A stretch of DNA of 64,000 nucleotides, taken from contig NZ_FZNM01000003.1 of assembly GCF_900188295.1 (NCBI RefSeq), forward strand, positions 372,001-436,000, read 5' to 3'. The DNA comes from Paracoccus sediminis (lineage in GTDB: Bacteria; Pseudomonadota; Alphaproteobacteria; Rhodobacterales; Rhodobacteraceae). How positions within the stretch are numbered: position 1 is the stretch's first letter; each line of letters opens with the position of its first letter. Under the pieces are notes generated by a model that was given only the letters and a program-made list of their open reading frames with translations, did not search any database and had not been told where the DNA came from. The translations under genes and the position numbers were made by a program. Positions 48,073-57,343 of this stretch are shown piece after piece.

Positions 48073-48116
48073 AATGGAAAACCCCAAGGATCCCAGGATC
48101 CTTGGGGTTTTCCATT
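48073..48116. terminator. Perfect 21-bp inverted repeat after tRNA-Leu (bidirectional terminator)
   Basis: Positions 48073-48093 and 48096-48116 are perfect reverse complements with a 2-nt spacer (centre GGATCC-CA-GGATCC), and AAAA/TTTT tracts lie near the ends of each arm. It can end both the tRNA transcript and the minus-strand HNH gene transcript. Confidence 0.8.
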
Positions 48117-48210
48117 GGGTGCCTCCGAAATCGCCCGGCGATGAATCCTGGGCGCGGTTCCGTGACACGGGCTGCGGCCGCGCCGCGCGTTCCTGTCGCG
48201 GGGGATCCGT

Positions 48211-49017
48211 CTAGGGCCGCAGCCTTGCGCGGTGCCAGGCCAGCGGGGGCGCATGGGCCGATGCCAGCGGCAGGGCGGGCGCCCGCGCCACGTCCAGCGC
48301 CTGCCGCGCCGGGCCGGACAGCGCGGGCGAGACGACCACCCGGCCGTCATCATCAAAGCTGACCAGCCGCGCGTCGAAAGCGGCGTCCCAATGGGCGGCC
48401 AGCAGCAGGCCGTTGAACACGTCCAGCCGCTGGGCGTCGCTGGAACATTCGGCCCAGGGCACGACGTGGCTGGCGCGCAGCAGGGCGCGGTCGGCGATCC
48501 CGGTCAGGGGACAGCGCCCGCCCCAGTAATCGTCCAGCGCCGCGCGGAACACGTCCTGCCCCACCCGCAACCGCACCTGCGCCGAACGCGTCGTGGCCCG
48601 CGCGGGGTCCAGATCCTGGGACGCGGGACCGGCCCAGCCCTGGCCCTGGGCGGCCAGGGCGGCGGCCAGGGCGTCGCCGGGCGCGGCGGGCAGGGCGCGG
48701 TGCAGGTGCCAGGCGCGCAGGCAGGCAGCGCGCAGTTCGGTCAGGCCGTCCAGCGCCAGATGGTCGCCCTGCGGCCGGCCATGCCCCTCGGCCGCCAGCA
48801 GCCGCATCACAGCAGGCGCGGTCCGCAGGGCGAATCCGTCCGCCGCGATGGCCAGCGCCACCTGACCCGGCGCGTTCTGCGACCGCAGCGTCATCCAGGG
48901 CGGCGCGTCCAGCGCGGCCGGAACCACCCCCGCCGGTTGCAGCGTCCAGCCGTTGTCATAGCCGGCCTTTTGCAGCATCAGCCGCCGCGGGCCCGAGGGC
49001 GCGGGATCCAGCGTCAC
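48211..49017 (-). CDS. HNH endonuclease
   Basis: A 268-residue nuclease with a C-terminal HNH domain: RASHVVPW (181-188), the Asn-Gly-Leu-Leu-Leu element at 202-206 and DAAFD (211-215) form the metal and catalytic core, and RCPLTGI precedes it. The N-terminal 150 residues are of unknown fold. GTG at 49017 overlaps the stop of the upstream methylase fragment (GTGA at 49014-49017), the sign of an ancestral operon. The reading frame is also open upstream and continuous with the truncated SNF2 gene, so a 634-aa chimera could be made. An HNH nuclease in this setting suggests restriction of foreign DNA; the target is unknown. Confidence 0.8.
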   Translation of the reverse strand: MTLDPAPSGPRRLMLQKAGYDNGWTLQPAGVVPAALDAPPWMTLRSQNAPGQVALAIAADGFALRTAPAVMRLLAAEGHGRPQGDHLALDGLTELRAACLRAWHLHRALPAAPGDALAAALAAQGQGWAGPASQDLDPARATTRSAQVRLRVGQDVFRAALDDYWGGRCPLTGIADRALLRASHVVPWAECSSDAQRLDVFNGLLLAAHWDAAFDARLVSFDDDGRVVVSPALSGPARQALDVARAPALPLASAHAPPLAWHRARLRP

Positions 49018-49360
49018 AGCCCCACCGCAGCCCAGTCCTGCGCCAGCCGGTCCCAGGCCGCCAGCACCCGCCGCCCGGTGCGATATTCGCCGTGGCGGCG
49101 GGTTTCCTTGTCCCGCAGGACGCGAAAGGTTTCGGACGGGTAATCCGCGCCCATCACCCAGGCGGGGTCGAGGATATAGCGCAGGTCGTCCCGGTCCAGC
49201 CCATAGGCGCGGGCGTAAAAGGCATCCAGGTCGGCGCGCAGCCCGGCGCGGCGATCCGGATCCCAGGGAAAGGGCGGGCCGTGGTGGTCCAGGTCGCGTG
49301 CAAAGGGCGCCAGCGCGTGAGAGGTATAGGTTAGTTCGAGAACGCGGGGGGGTGACGAAG
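49014..49360 (-). pseudogene. C-terminal fragment of an N6-adenine DNA methylase (Eco57I/DrmMI-like)
   Basis: A frame different from the spanning open frame encodes about 110 residues beginning PRVLELTYTSHALAPFARDL and including ILDPAWVMGADYPSETF and HGEYRTGRRVLAAWDRL, then stops at 49014-49016. These blocks match, from memory, the extreme C-terminus of large Eco57I-type methylases found in DISARM-like and type IIG systems. The catalytic N-terminus (NPPY and SAM motifs) is absent. An in-frame stop at 49371-49373 lies just above the homologous part. The remainder of the gene appears deleted. Confidence 0.6.
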
Positions 49361-50115
49361 GCCAGCCGGGTCAGCAGCGCCTGCCGCTGCGTCGCCCCGC
49401 GCCCGCCGCCAACGCAGGCATGGGCCTCGTCCACGATGACCAGGGGCGGGCAAAACCGGGCGAACTCCTCGCGCCGCCGTTCGGCCTTGATGTAGTCAAG
49501 GCTGACAACCGCAAGCGGGTGCGCCTCGAACGGACTTTCGTTCAGGCCCAGCCCGCGCTCCAGCCGCGGCGCGGTTGTGGCGGTGACCGCGGTCGCGTGC
49601 AGGTCGAACTTGACGGCAAGCTCGTCCACCCATTGTTCGACCAGATGCGGCGGACAGAGGATGCAGGCGCGCGCGACCTCGCCTCGGTCCCACAGTTCGC
49701 GCAGGATCAGGCCGGCCTCGATGGTCTTGCCGATCCCCACATCGTCCGCGATCAGCAGCCGCGCGGGATCCAGACGCAGCGCCATGATGAGGGGGACAAG
49801 CTGATAGGACTGCGGCTCGAACGCAATTTGGGCCGAGGAGCGGAACGGACCCGCCCCACGCCGCAGGTTGAGCCGCAGCGCGTCGGCAAGCAGCCGCGCC
49901 TCGGTCGAGGTGCCCAGGCGGCTGCCGTCCGGCGCCGCAAAGCGGGCCGGCTGCGGCGGATCAAGTTCCATCGAGGGAATCAGCGTCGTCGCCTCGGACT
50001 CGGCCCCCGACAAGGGCCGCAGCCGCAACCTGTCCGGGCCGGAACCGGGCAGGACGACCCATTCCCGCCCGCGCGCGCGGACAAGGCCGCCGGGGGCCGC
50101 AAGAGGCAAGGTCAT
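49345..50115 (-). pseudogene. Truncated SNF2/RapA-type helicase (DrmD-like), N-terminal part only
   Basis: About 252 residues of a RapA-like SNF2 helicase remain: Walker A DDVGIGKT (about 124-131), the Ia region CPPHLVEQW and the DEAH box VIVDEAHACV (about 226-235). After TRLA (near 49360) the expected LLTATPH motif III and the whole second helicase lobe are missing; the frame continues into unrelated sequence and then the HNH gene. Intact relatives are about 900-1000 aa. Its ATG at 50115 overlaps the stop of the 1619-aa helicase gene (ATGA), so it was coupled to it before the deletion. Confidence 0.72.
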
Positions 50116-53100
50116 GGCATCTCCAGATGGGCAAGTTCGGCGGGCAGATCGGCAGGCGGGCCGGACAGGCGCAGGACGACAAAGCCCTCATCCTCCAGGG
50201 CGGCCGCAAGGGCCGGGTCCGACGCCACGGCGGTGCGGTGACCGCGCCACGAAGCGAGCGCGGCCTTGCCGCCGCGTTCTAGCAGGGCATCGTCAGGGGG
50301 AACGATGCCCCACCGGGACGCGGCCTCGACCCATTCGTTGCCAGTGCCCTGCACGGGCGCATGAACCGCCAGGCCCGCCGAGCCGTCCGTGCCATCCGGA
50401 CCGTGGCGACAAGGCTTTCCTGCGCCGTTTTCGGCCGTCGGCACGGCGGCAAGCAAGTCCGTTAGGAAACCCCGCACGGCGGGCCGGCGGCGGTCGATCA
50501 GTTCATGATCCGGTTGGTTGAAATAGGTCAGCACGCAACGATAGCATCCCTCGACGCAGGGCGCATCGTCACGGTCGGTCCAGCCGGTGGATGTTTCATG
50601 CAGGTGCATGACCTCAAGCGCGGCACGGACCACCTGACGCAAGTCGTCCAGCCGGGCGATGCGGGACAGAACGCCTGCCCCGCCCTCGGACGCCTCGTAG
50701 AACAACAAGCCGTTGCGGGCGGCACGGTCGGGGACGGGATCGACGGCGATCTCGCCTTCTTCCAGCCGGAACACGCGTTCCAGTCCTCGGGCAAGCGCGC
50801 TTTGCAGGGTTGCCACGTCCTCGGGTTCCAGGGGCTGGCCCGGCATCACAAGAAGGGCGTTCTTGCGGTCCTCGACCACCGGCAGGACTTTCTGCTCAGG
50901 CTCGGCGCCGGGTTTCACGACGGTCTCGTCTTCATCGTTCGTGACCGAACCCAGCCAGCGGCCGCTTTGTGTGCCGATCCGAAAGCCGTAAAGATCCTTC
51001 TCTCGACGACGGCGCAGGCCCTTGTTGATGCGGACGATCCGCGCTCGGCCGCCATAGCTGAGGCTGGCCACATGGGCGCCGCCGGCATTGCGCAGGATGA
51101 TCCGCGTCGGTTCGCCCTGAAAGGCATAGGCGGTCTGCACGTCAAAGCCCTGCCTCTGGCGTTCCTCGTCATTGACCGAAATGCGACTGGCCGGTGCCGC
51201 TTCGACGCTTTCGATCCTGAACGTGCCGTTCAGCCGGATCGGATCGGACAGCGCCACCTGACAGCCCTCGCACCGTTCCGGTGCCGTCGCGGACTGGATC
51301 GCGCCGCAGTGCGGACAAAGCGCCATGTCGCCGGTGCTCAGGCGGCCATCCGCACCGCGCACCCCGGCCGGCAGCATGGCCCGGACAACGCGAAACGCCT
51401 GGCCCTCGTGATAGATCATGCTGCCAGGCCCGAATTCCGAGATCGCAAGAAAGCGCGCCCGCGACAGGAAATCGCCGGGACTGCCCCGTTCGGCCCCCGG
51501 CACAAAGGCGGTCAGGGGAAGGCGCGGGAAATTGTATCCGGGCAGAAAGCCTTCGGTTGCCAGATAGCGGTAGGTGAAGAAATCGGACGCGTTGGAATCC
51601 GTGCCGCTTTGCAGCAGTTCGATCTGCCTGCGCGCGCTGGCATACGATCGGTCTGCCTGCTTGCGCTCGGCCTCACTGGCCTGCGCGCTTTTGGACACGG
51701 CATAGGCGCGATCACGCTGATCGACCGCCGCGCTGAGCCGCCGACGCCAGGAATCGAAGGCGCGGTCGAACCGCTCGAACGCGTTGCGTTCGGTGTGTCG
51801 GGCCAAGGCGGGGCCAAAGGATTGCCCGGCGATCTGTTCCAGCACGCTTACCATCCGCGCCGTGGCCCGCGGGCCAAGACCGGGGTTCCTCAATGCCGCA
51901 ACGACCTCGTCGCGGAGAGGATAGTTCTCGTGCGGCCGGTCAAGCGCCAGAACCTGGGCGATCGCCGGTTCCAGTTCAAACCCGGATTCCGCCAGCCAGA
52001 TGGCGTGGCAATGCGATACCACCAGATCCTCGTTTCCAAGATCGAGCAGCGGCGGGTGGACGATGCCCGCCACCATCTGGGCGGGATCGGCGAAATAATA
52101 CTGGTCATGCGGGCTTTGCGCGGCGCAATAGGTCGTAATCAGGGCCGCCTGCCCCGCACGCCCGGCCCGGCCCGCCCGCTGGGTATAGTTGGCCGGAGTC
52201 GGCGGGACGTTGCGGAGATGGACATGTTCCAGCGACGAGATATCCACGCCCAGCTCCATCGTCGGAGAGCAGACCAGCAGCGGCAGCCGGCGCGCGGTTT
52301 CGCTGGACAGGGGCGGTTCGGCCATCGCCGCCTGGTCATCCGGGCCAAAGCGGAAGCGCCGTTCGCGGTGCTGGCGCAGATCCTTGTCCACCTGGGCGGT
52401 ATGCTCGCGCCCCTCGACGCCGCGCAACGGGGTGCCGTTCGCCAGCATCTCGTCCGCTGTGCGTGCGTAAAGATTGCGGAAATAGCGGTTTGCCGGGATG
52501 CCGTCGCCGGTGTGGCCGGCACGCGGCGGAACCGCATGAAGGCGGATCGCGCCGGGGTCGATCTGCCAGCCCGTCGATCCGAACGGCGTTCGCCGGGCGC
52601 GGACATAGCCATGATCGTCATGGGCCAGCGCCGCCAGCAAGGCCTCGATCAGGGTTGCCGCGTCCCTGCGCGAGAGCCGCTGGCCCCACAGCCCTTCATC
52701 GGCCAGAGCCTTGCCAAGCGCCGAGCGCCCGCCGCCGCGCAGGATGACTGCCTCGTCCGGCAGCCTGATCGACGCCCGCCCGGTCCCTTCCATCAGCAGC
52801 CAGGTCGCCACGCGCGGGCGTTCGCGTTCATGAATCGCCCAGGGCGCCTGAAGGTAGCGGCGGGATTCCTCGGCGGTTTCGCCGAGCCGCTGCTGGTCAA
52901 GCGGCTCGGCATCCAGCGCCCTGCGCCCCCCTAGACCGGGTTGCAGCCATTCCCCAAGCGCCGCTTCGTTGTCCCAGCCATAGCCCAGCGCCCGCCTGAC
53001 CGCATCACCGAAATCCCGGCCCGCAAGACCCCGAGGCCCCGCGTTGCAACAGGCCGCAAGGATCGCCCCGCGCAGCCTGGTAACGAAGACATGGTCGTTG

Positions 53101-54971
53101 AAATGTCCCGCCTGAAGCGCCGCATCCTGCCGATTGTCGGTAAAGGTCAGCAGCTTGCCCGAACCGGGGGACTGCGCGTCCATCGCCTGAAGCGCGGCGG
53201 CGTTCAGCGTCGTCGTGGCCGACGATCGGCCTTCGGCGGACAGGCCGGAAAGGCGGTTGCGGTCGCGCCCCTGCGGCACCGGCACATCTTCGCAGCGCAG
53301 GCACAACGAGAACTTGCCCCGCGTGAACCACATCGCCTGCCCCGGCCCCTCGGCCCCGTTTCGGTCAACCGACACCCGTTCCGGAATGCGGTCGCGGTAT
53401 TGCGGGCGGACACGAAGGCGGCCACCCGGCCCTTCCTCGCGCCATGCGGCGGGCAGGTCGTCTTGGCCATCGAAGGTCAGGCCGTCGGCGCGGCAAAGAA
53501 AGCCTACCGCATCCGTGTCGTCTGCCGGACCGTCGTCGATGGATCGGGGCAAAAAGCGCCTGACCGCGCTGTCCGTGACGACCCTGACGGGGTGATAGTC
53601 CTGCCCGCACCGGCGGCAGAACCGGACTTCGAACAGTCGTGCCGCGCTATCGGGGTCGGTTTTCTGCTTTTCGAACCGGATCGCCCGCCGGTCTTGCGGT
53701 TCCAGCGTCGCATAGAGGCTGTCGGGACCGGACAGATACTGGTGCAGCCGATAGGCCAGAAAGGCGCGGTCGGACGGTCCGCCGCGCATCGTCTCGGGCT
53801 GCGAGGCGACCGCCAGCGTCCGCTCCAGCGCCGCAAGGCAGTCGCATAGCGGAAGGCCGGTGTCACGGGCCAAGTCTTGCGCAGCGGCGCTGAGCGTCCG
53901 GGGCGGGCGGCGGCGCGGCTGGGGATCGTCGCTCAGGCCGATGCGGGTTTCGGTCCAGATCGTCAATGGGTCGCGCGCAAGCCCTGCGTCGGGCTGCGCC
54001 ACCACGGGGCGCAGGACCGCCTGGCGCAGCGCATCCGGGGCGACATCGCCTTGGGTCGCGCGAACCAGCGTTTCGCCGATCACGGCCTCTGGACCGATCC
54101 GCTTGCCAAAGATCAAGCTGGCGGTTTCCGCGACCACTGCCGCCGGCTCCGCCCCCGCCTCGTCCGAAGCCATGGTCGCCGAGGTGCCGATGAAGCCCAG
54201 CCCTTGCGGCGCCAGCCGGTCGCGCAGCCGACGCACCAGCATCGCCACATCCGCGCCCTGACGACCGCGATAGGTGTGCAGTTCGTCCAGCACCAGCCAG
54301 TCCAGCCCCTGCGCGTGGTCCAATACCGCCCGTCCCTTGCGGTCGGCCCGCGTCAGCAGCAATTCCAGCATCATGAAGTTGGTCAGCAGGATGTCCGGCG
54401 GGTCAGCTGCGATCCGCTCGCGTTCGGCCTCGCTTTCCTGTCCGGTATAGCGCGCGACCTGCGGGGGATTGGCAAGGCCACAGTTCCGCAAGAAGCCGTT
54501 GATTTCCTCAAGTTGCGAATTCGCCAGCGCATTCATCGGATAGATGACCACGGCCCGCGTGCGCGGCGGCTCGCCCGCAGCACGGGCACGCAGGGCGGCA
54601 TCGATGATCGGGATGAAAAAGCACAGCGACTTTCCCGATCCGGTGCCGGTCGTCACGACGAAACTGCGCCGGTCCTGCGCCATGCCAAGCGCCTGATCCT
54701 GATGGACGTAGAGATGCAGCGGCGTGCCGTCAGGACGGTGAAAGATCCGCGCCGTGTCGCCCAGGATCGTGCCGTCCATGGCGCGGTCGTTGACGCTTGC
54801 GCCAAGCCGGTAGCGCGGGTTCAGGCTGACCAGGGGCTCGCGGACATAGCGCCGGTCCCCATAGGCCCGATCGACCGCGCTGCGAAGGTCAGGGGACAGT
54901 ATGTTGGCAAACGAGCGCGAGAAATCTTCATACTCGGCGATGATCGTCCGGTTCAGATCGAATGCGTCCAT
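50112..54971 (-). CDS. Large DEAD/DEAH helicase with DUF1998-type C-terminal domain (defence-associated)
   Basis: A 1619-residue superfamily 2 helicase. Walker A TGTGSGKS is at 108-115, the DEXH box DELH at 229-232, and motif VI QRAGRAGRAG near 930 follows SPTMELGVDISSLEHVHLRNVPP. A cysteine pair region (FCRRCGQDYHP, near 455) and another (CPHCGAIQ ... CEGCQVAL, near 1230) look like zinc knuckles, and the DUF1998/MZB cysteines are in CVEGCYRCVLTYFNQ near 1475. This architecture occurs in Druantia DruE, the MrfA/Hrq1 repair helicases and, split over two genes, in DISARM DrmA/DrmB. Next to a SNF2 helicase, a methylase fragment and an HNH nuclease, a role in phage or plasmid restriction is likely. 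The specific system cannot be named from sequence alone. Confidence 0.85.
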   Translation of the reverse strand: MDAFDLNRTIIAEYEDFSRSFANILSPDLRSAVDRAYGDRRYVREPLVSLNPRYRLGASVNDRAMDGTILGDTARIFHRPDGTPLHLYVHQDQALGMAQDRRSFVVTTGTGSGKSLCFFIPIIDAALRARAAGEPPRTRAVVIYPMNALANSQLEEINGFLRNCGLANPPQVARYTGQESEAERERIAADPPDILLTNFMMLELLLTRADRKGRAVLDHAQGLDWLVLDELHTYRGRQGADVAMLVRRLRDRLAPQGLGFIGTSATMASDEAGAEPAAVVAETASLIFGKRIGPEAVIGETLVRATQGDVAPDALRQAVLRPVVAQPDAGLARDPLTIWTETRIGLSDDPQPRRRPPRTLSAAAQDLARDTGLPLCDCLAALERTLAVASQPETMRGGPSDRAFLAYRLHQYLSGPDSLYATLEPQDRRAIRFEKQKTDPDSAARLFEVRFCRRCGQDYHPVRVVTDSAVRRFLPRSIDDGPADDTDAVGFLCRADGLTFDGQDDLPAAWREEGPGGRLRVRPQYRDRIPERVSVDRNGAEGPGQAMWFTRGKFSLCLRCEDVPVPQGRDRNRLSGLSAEGRSSATTTLNAAALQAMDAQSPGSGKLLTFTDNRQDAALQAGHFNDHVFVTRLRGAILAACCNAGPRGLAGRDFGDAVRRALGYGWDNEAALGEWLQPGLGGRRALDAEPLDQQRLGETAEESRRYLQAPWAIHERERPRVATWLLMEGTGRASIRLPDEAVILRGGGRSALGKALADEGLWGQRLSRRDAATLIEALLAALAHDDHGYVRARRTPFGSTGWQIDPGAIRLHAVPPRAGHTGDGIPANRYFRNLYARTADEMLANGTPLRGVEGREHTAQVDKDLRQHRERRFRFGPDDQAAMAEPPLSSETARRLPLLVCSPTMELGVDISSLEHVHLRNVPPTPANYTQRAGRAGRAGQAALITTYCAAQSPHDQYYFADPAQMVAGIVHPPLLDLGNEDLVVSHCHAIWLAESGFELEPAIAQVLALDRPHENYPLRDEVVAALRNPGLGPRATARMVSVLEQIAGQSFGPALARHTERNAFERFDRAFDSWRRRLSAAVDQRDRAYAVSKSAQASEAERKQADRSYASARRQIELLQSGTDSNASDFFTYRYLATEGFLPGYNFPRLPLTAFVPGAERGSPGDFLSRARFLAISEFGPGSMIYHEGQAFRVVRAMLPAGVRGADGRLSTGDMALCPHCGAIQSATAPERCEGCQVALSDPIRLNGTFRIESVEAAPASRISVNDEERQRQGFDVQTAYAFQGEPTRIILRNAGGAHVASLSYGGRARIVRINKGLRRRREKDLYGFRIGTQSGRWLGSVTNDEDETVVKPGAEPEQKVLPVVEDRKNALLVMPGQPLEPEDVATLQSALARGLERVFRLEEGEIAVDPVPDRAARNGLLFYEASEGGAGVLSRIARLDDLRQVVRAALEVMHLHETSTGWTDRDDAPCVEGCYRCVLTYFNQPDHELIDRRRPAVRGFLTDLLAAVPTAENGAGKPCRHGPDGTDGSAGLAVHAPVQGTGNEWVEAASRWGIVPPDDALLERGGKAALASWRGHRTAVASDPALAAALEDEGFVVLRLSGPPADLPAELAHLEMP

Positions 54972-55554
54972 CGCGGCAGCCTTGGTAACTTGCGCCCCCC
55001 AGGAAATTGCTGTTGACGCTCAGGATATGGGCATTTCAGACCAGAGAATGCCTCAGAAGGCAAGCAGCGCGCGGGCGATGGGGTCATTCGGCCGTCAGCC
55101 TGCCGAAGAAGGTCGCGGCGTCGATTTCGCTGTCCTGCCCCGGACATGGACAGCCCGTGGACCGCAGGTGCGTTCCGACGCGCCGCATCCATGAACGGGG
55201 CGGCCGACAAGTTCGGGCGCGCCCGCAGCGGGATCGATCCTTGGCGTCTGCTGCCCGCCCCTGCCGGTGGGCCGCCGCAAGGACTGACGCCGATCGCCCG
55301 GCCCGAGGCCGTTTGCGAACGCCCGCGAACAGCCGGCGTCCTTTGCGCGAAACCCGTCCCGAAAACGGTTCGGCCATGGGCCCGCATGAGATGGCCCAGT
55401 CGCGCAGAGTTGCGATGCCGACCGGAGAGCATCCGCCGAGATGCGCTTCCTTTCCTGTGGAAATTGTCGTTCCAGCCCTTCCGAAAGGCGTGCCTTGCCA
55501 GTGCCGCAAGCGCCCAGCCGGTCGCGGGGCGGGACAAGCCCGCCCCGGCTGCGG
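54972..55554. other. Gene-free stretch between the defence helicase and doxX
   Basis: 583 bp with no convincing gene on either strand. The open frames present (for example 55084-55509 minus and 55007-55663 plus) lack SD sequences and give Arg/Pro/Ala-rich products without recognisable motifs. It presumably contains the helicase operon promoter and may include degraded remains of the island edge; no repeat of the tRNA-Leu 3' end was seen here. Confidence 0.5.
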
Positions 55555-56007
55555 TCAGAACTGCCTGCCGATGGCACGGTCCGCCGAGAAACGGCCGCCG
55601 CCATGCGCCACGAAATACAGCGTGATCGCCAGCCACAGCAGGGATTTTTCGGCGCCCGCATAGCCTTGGGCCTGCGCGACCCAGTGGAAATAGGTCGTGA
55701 CGCACAGGACAATGGACGTGGCCAAGGCCGCCGGGCGTGTCAGCAGGCCCACGGCCAGCAGCAGCCCGCCGAAAAATTCGGTCGCCGCCAGCAGCGGCGC
55801 CCAGAACCAGCCGGGCTGAAAGCCCAAGCCCTCGACCATGCCCACGGCGTCCATCGGCGCGTTGATCTTGGGCCAGCCGTGCGCCATGAAGGCGATGCCT
55901 GCGATCAGGCGCATGTATAGAACCGTCAATGGCGACAGCGCGGCATAAAGCCCGCGCAGGCCGGGAATGATGTAACGGGTGTCGGCGGTGGTGTAATCGG
56001 TCATCAT
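55555..56007 (-). CDS. DoxX family membrane protein
   Basis: A 150-residue DoxX/DoxD-type protein with four membrane segments (LYMRLIAGIAFMAHGWPKI, WFWAPLLAATEFFGGLLLAVG, ALATSIVLCVTTYF, SLLWLAITLYFVAHGGG). Family members are linked to sulfur metabolism or redox complexes but function is mostly unknown. AAGGA lies 5 nt before ATG 56007 and 8 nt before the adjacent in-frame ATG 56004; either may be used. Confidence 0.88.
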   Translation of the reverse strand: MMTDYTTADTRYIIPGLRGLYAALSPLTVLYMRLIAGIAFMAHGWPKINAPMDAVGMVEGLGFQPGWFWAPLLAATEFFGGLLLAVGLLTRPAALATSIVLCVTTYFHWVAQAQGYAGAEKSLLWLAITLYFVAHGGGRFSADRAIGRQF

Positions 56008-56094
56008 GATGATCCTTGACGACTTGCAGCCGCGGCGCGGCGCAAGGAAACGGTGTCTAGCCCCATCGGGGCGCGGTTTCACAGGGTTCGGGGA

Positions 56095-56403
56095 TCAGAT
56101 GCGCGGCGGCCGCCAGGGAACGGTCCAGCGGGACTCGGACAGGATCGCCGCGCCGAAGGCGGCGTGGACGCGCCGTCCGTGATGCACGGGATTGCCGGAA
56201 CCGGCCGGCGGAGCCAGGCAAACCAGGCAAACGCCCGGCTTCTTGACGGATTCGGCCGCGCCGCCGGCCAGGCCGGCCGCATAGCACATGTCGTCCGCGC
56301 GTATCTGCGGACTGCAAGGGGGTTCGGCGATGTCCGCGCCGGCCACCGCGACGGACATCGCCAGCAGCGATACCATCATCATGATCGTGGCAAGAACTCT
56401 CAT
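56095..56403 (-). CDS. Small exported cysteine-containing protein
   Basis: A 102-residue putative protein with a signal peptide (MRVLATIMMMVSLLAMSVAVAGA) and four cysteines in the mature part (PPCSP, DDMCYAAG, GVCLVCLA). The CLVC pair and length recall small DUF2946-like secreted proteins, but the match is weak. The SD is poor. It is on the same strand as doxX, 87 bp upstream. Coding status is plausible because of the clear signal peptide. Confidence 0.5.
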   Translation of the reverse strand: MRVLATIMMMVSLLAMSVAVAGADIAEPPCSPQIRADDMCYAAGLAGGAAESVKKPGVCLVCLAPPAGSGNPVHHGRRVHAAFGAAILSESRWTVPWRPPRI

Positions 56404-56556
56404 TCCCATGCGGCCGGACAGTTGCGGATGGCCTGCTATGCCGCAGCAGGGACTGGCCGTTCAAGCGTTTTCAGTCCCCGCCGTTCACATTGCCGAAAGA
56501 CGTGCCGGGCCTGCAACGCTTGACGCAAGCCCGAACGGCATGAGACATGGCGGGCC

Positions 56557-57264
56557 ATGGTCCTGCGCATCCTGTTCAGCCCCCCGGCCGCCGAACCCGT
56601 GGCGGCGCTCTCGGTCCGCTGGCGCCCCCTGCGGCGCGTGCTGATCTGGCTGCGCTGGCTGGCGCTGCGGTTCTTGGCGCTGATGGCGGCCCTGGTCATG
56701 TTCTATGCCCTGGTCAATCCCCCGACCACCTGGACCGTCGCGTCCGAGGCGACCGCCCCCCGCGCCTGGGTGGACATCGAGGATATTGCCCCCGTCCTGC
56801 GCCGCTCTGTCGTTGCGGCCGAGGATGCGAATTTCTGCCTGCACTGGGGCTTCGACATGGCTGAAATCCGCAAGGTCGTCGCCTCGGGGTCGTCGCGCGG
56901 GGCATCGACCCTGACGCAGCAGACGGCCAAGAACGTGTTCCTGTGGCAGGGGCGCAGTTGGACGCGCAAGGTTCTGGAAACCGCCTTCACCCCGATGATC
57001 GAGGCGTTCTGGTCCAAGCGCCGCATCCTGGAAGTGTATCTGAACGTCGTGGAATTCGGCCCCGGCATCTTCGGGATCGGCGCTGCGGCACGCGAATACT
57101 TCGGCACGACGCCCGACCGGCTGACCCCGGTGCAGGCGGCACGGCTGGCCGCCGTCCTGCCCGCGCCCAAGACGCGCAGCCCCGGCGGCGCGTCACGCCG
57201 GTCGCGCGCCATCGCCGACGGGGCGGCGACGATCGAACGCGACGGGCGCGCCGACTGCCTGTAG
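56557..57264 (+). CDS. mtgA: Monofunctional biosynthetic peptidoglycan transglycosylase
   Basis: A 235-residue GT51 enzyme that polymerises lipid II glycan strands at the periplasmic membrane face. One membrane anchor (about 29-52), then the GT51 motifs: AAEDANFCLHWGFD with the catalytic Glu near 88, GASTLTQQTAKNVFLW near 112 and ILEVYLNVVEFGPGIFGIGAAAREYF near 152. No transpeptidase domain. Start ATG 56557 gives a normal family length. Confidence 0.95.
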   Translation: MVLRILFSPPAAEPVAALSVRWRPLRRVLIWLRWLALRFLALMAALVMFYALVNPPTTWTVASEATAPRAWVDIEDIAPVLRRSVVAAEDANFCLHWGFDMAEIRKVVASGSSRGASTLTQQTAKNVFLWQGRSWTRKVLETAFTPMIEAFWSKRRILEVYLNVVEFGPGIFGIGAAAREYFGTTPDRLTPVQAARLAAVLPAPKTRSPGGASRRSRAIADGAATIERDGRADCL

Positions 57265-57343
57265 GGTCTGCCGCTGGCGGTTGAAACGGGACGGGTGCGG
57301 GCTTATCAAGGCCCGATGCAAAGCAGGGAACGTGACGCAGGCG

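Noticed and set aside
48040-55560. Possible direct repeat of the tRNA-Leu 3' end marking an integrated element
   Set aside because: No second copy of the tRNA 3' end was found by eye up to doxX, and no integrase gene is present.
55007-55663. Open frames in the stretch between the helicase and doxX
   Set aside because: No SD, no motif, biased Arg/Pro/Ala composition and overlap with doxX or each other.
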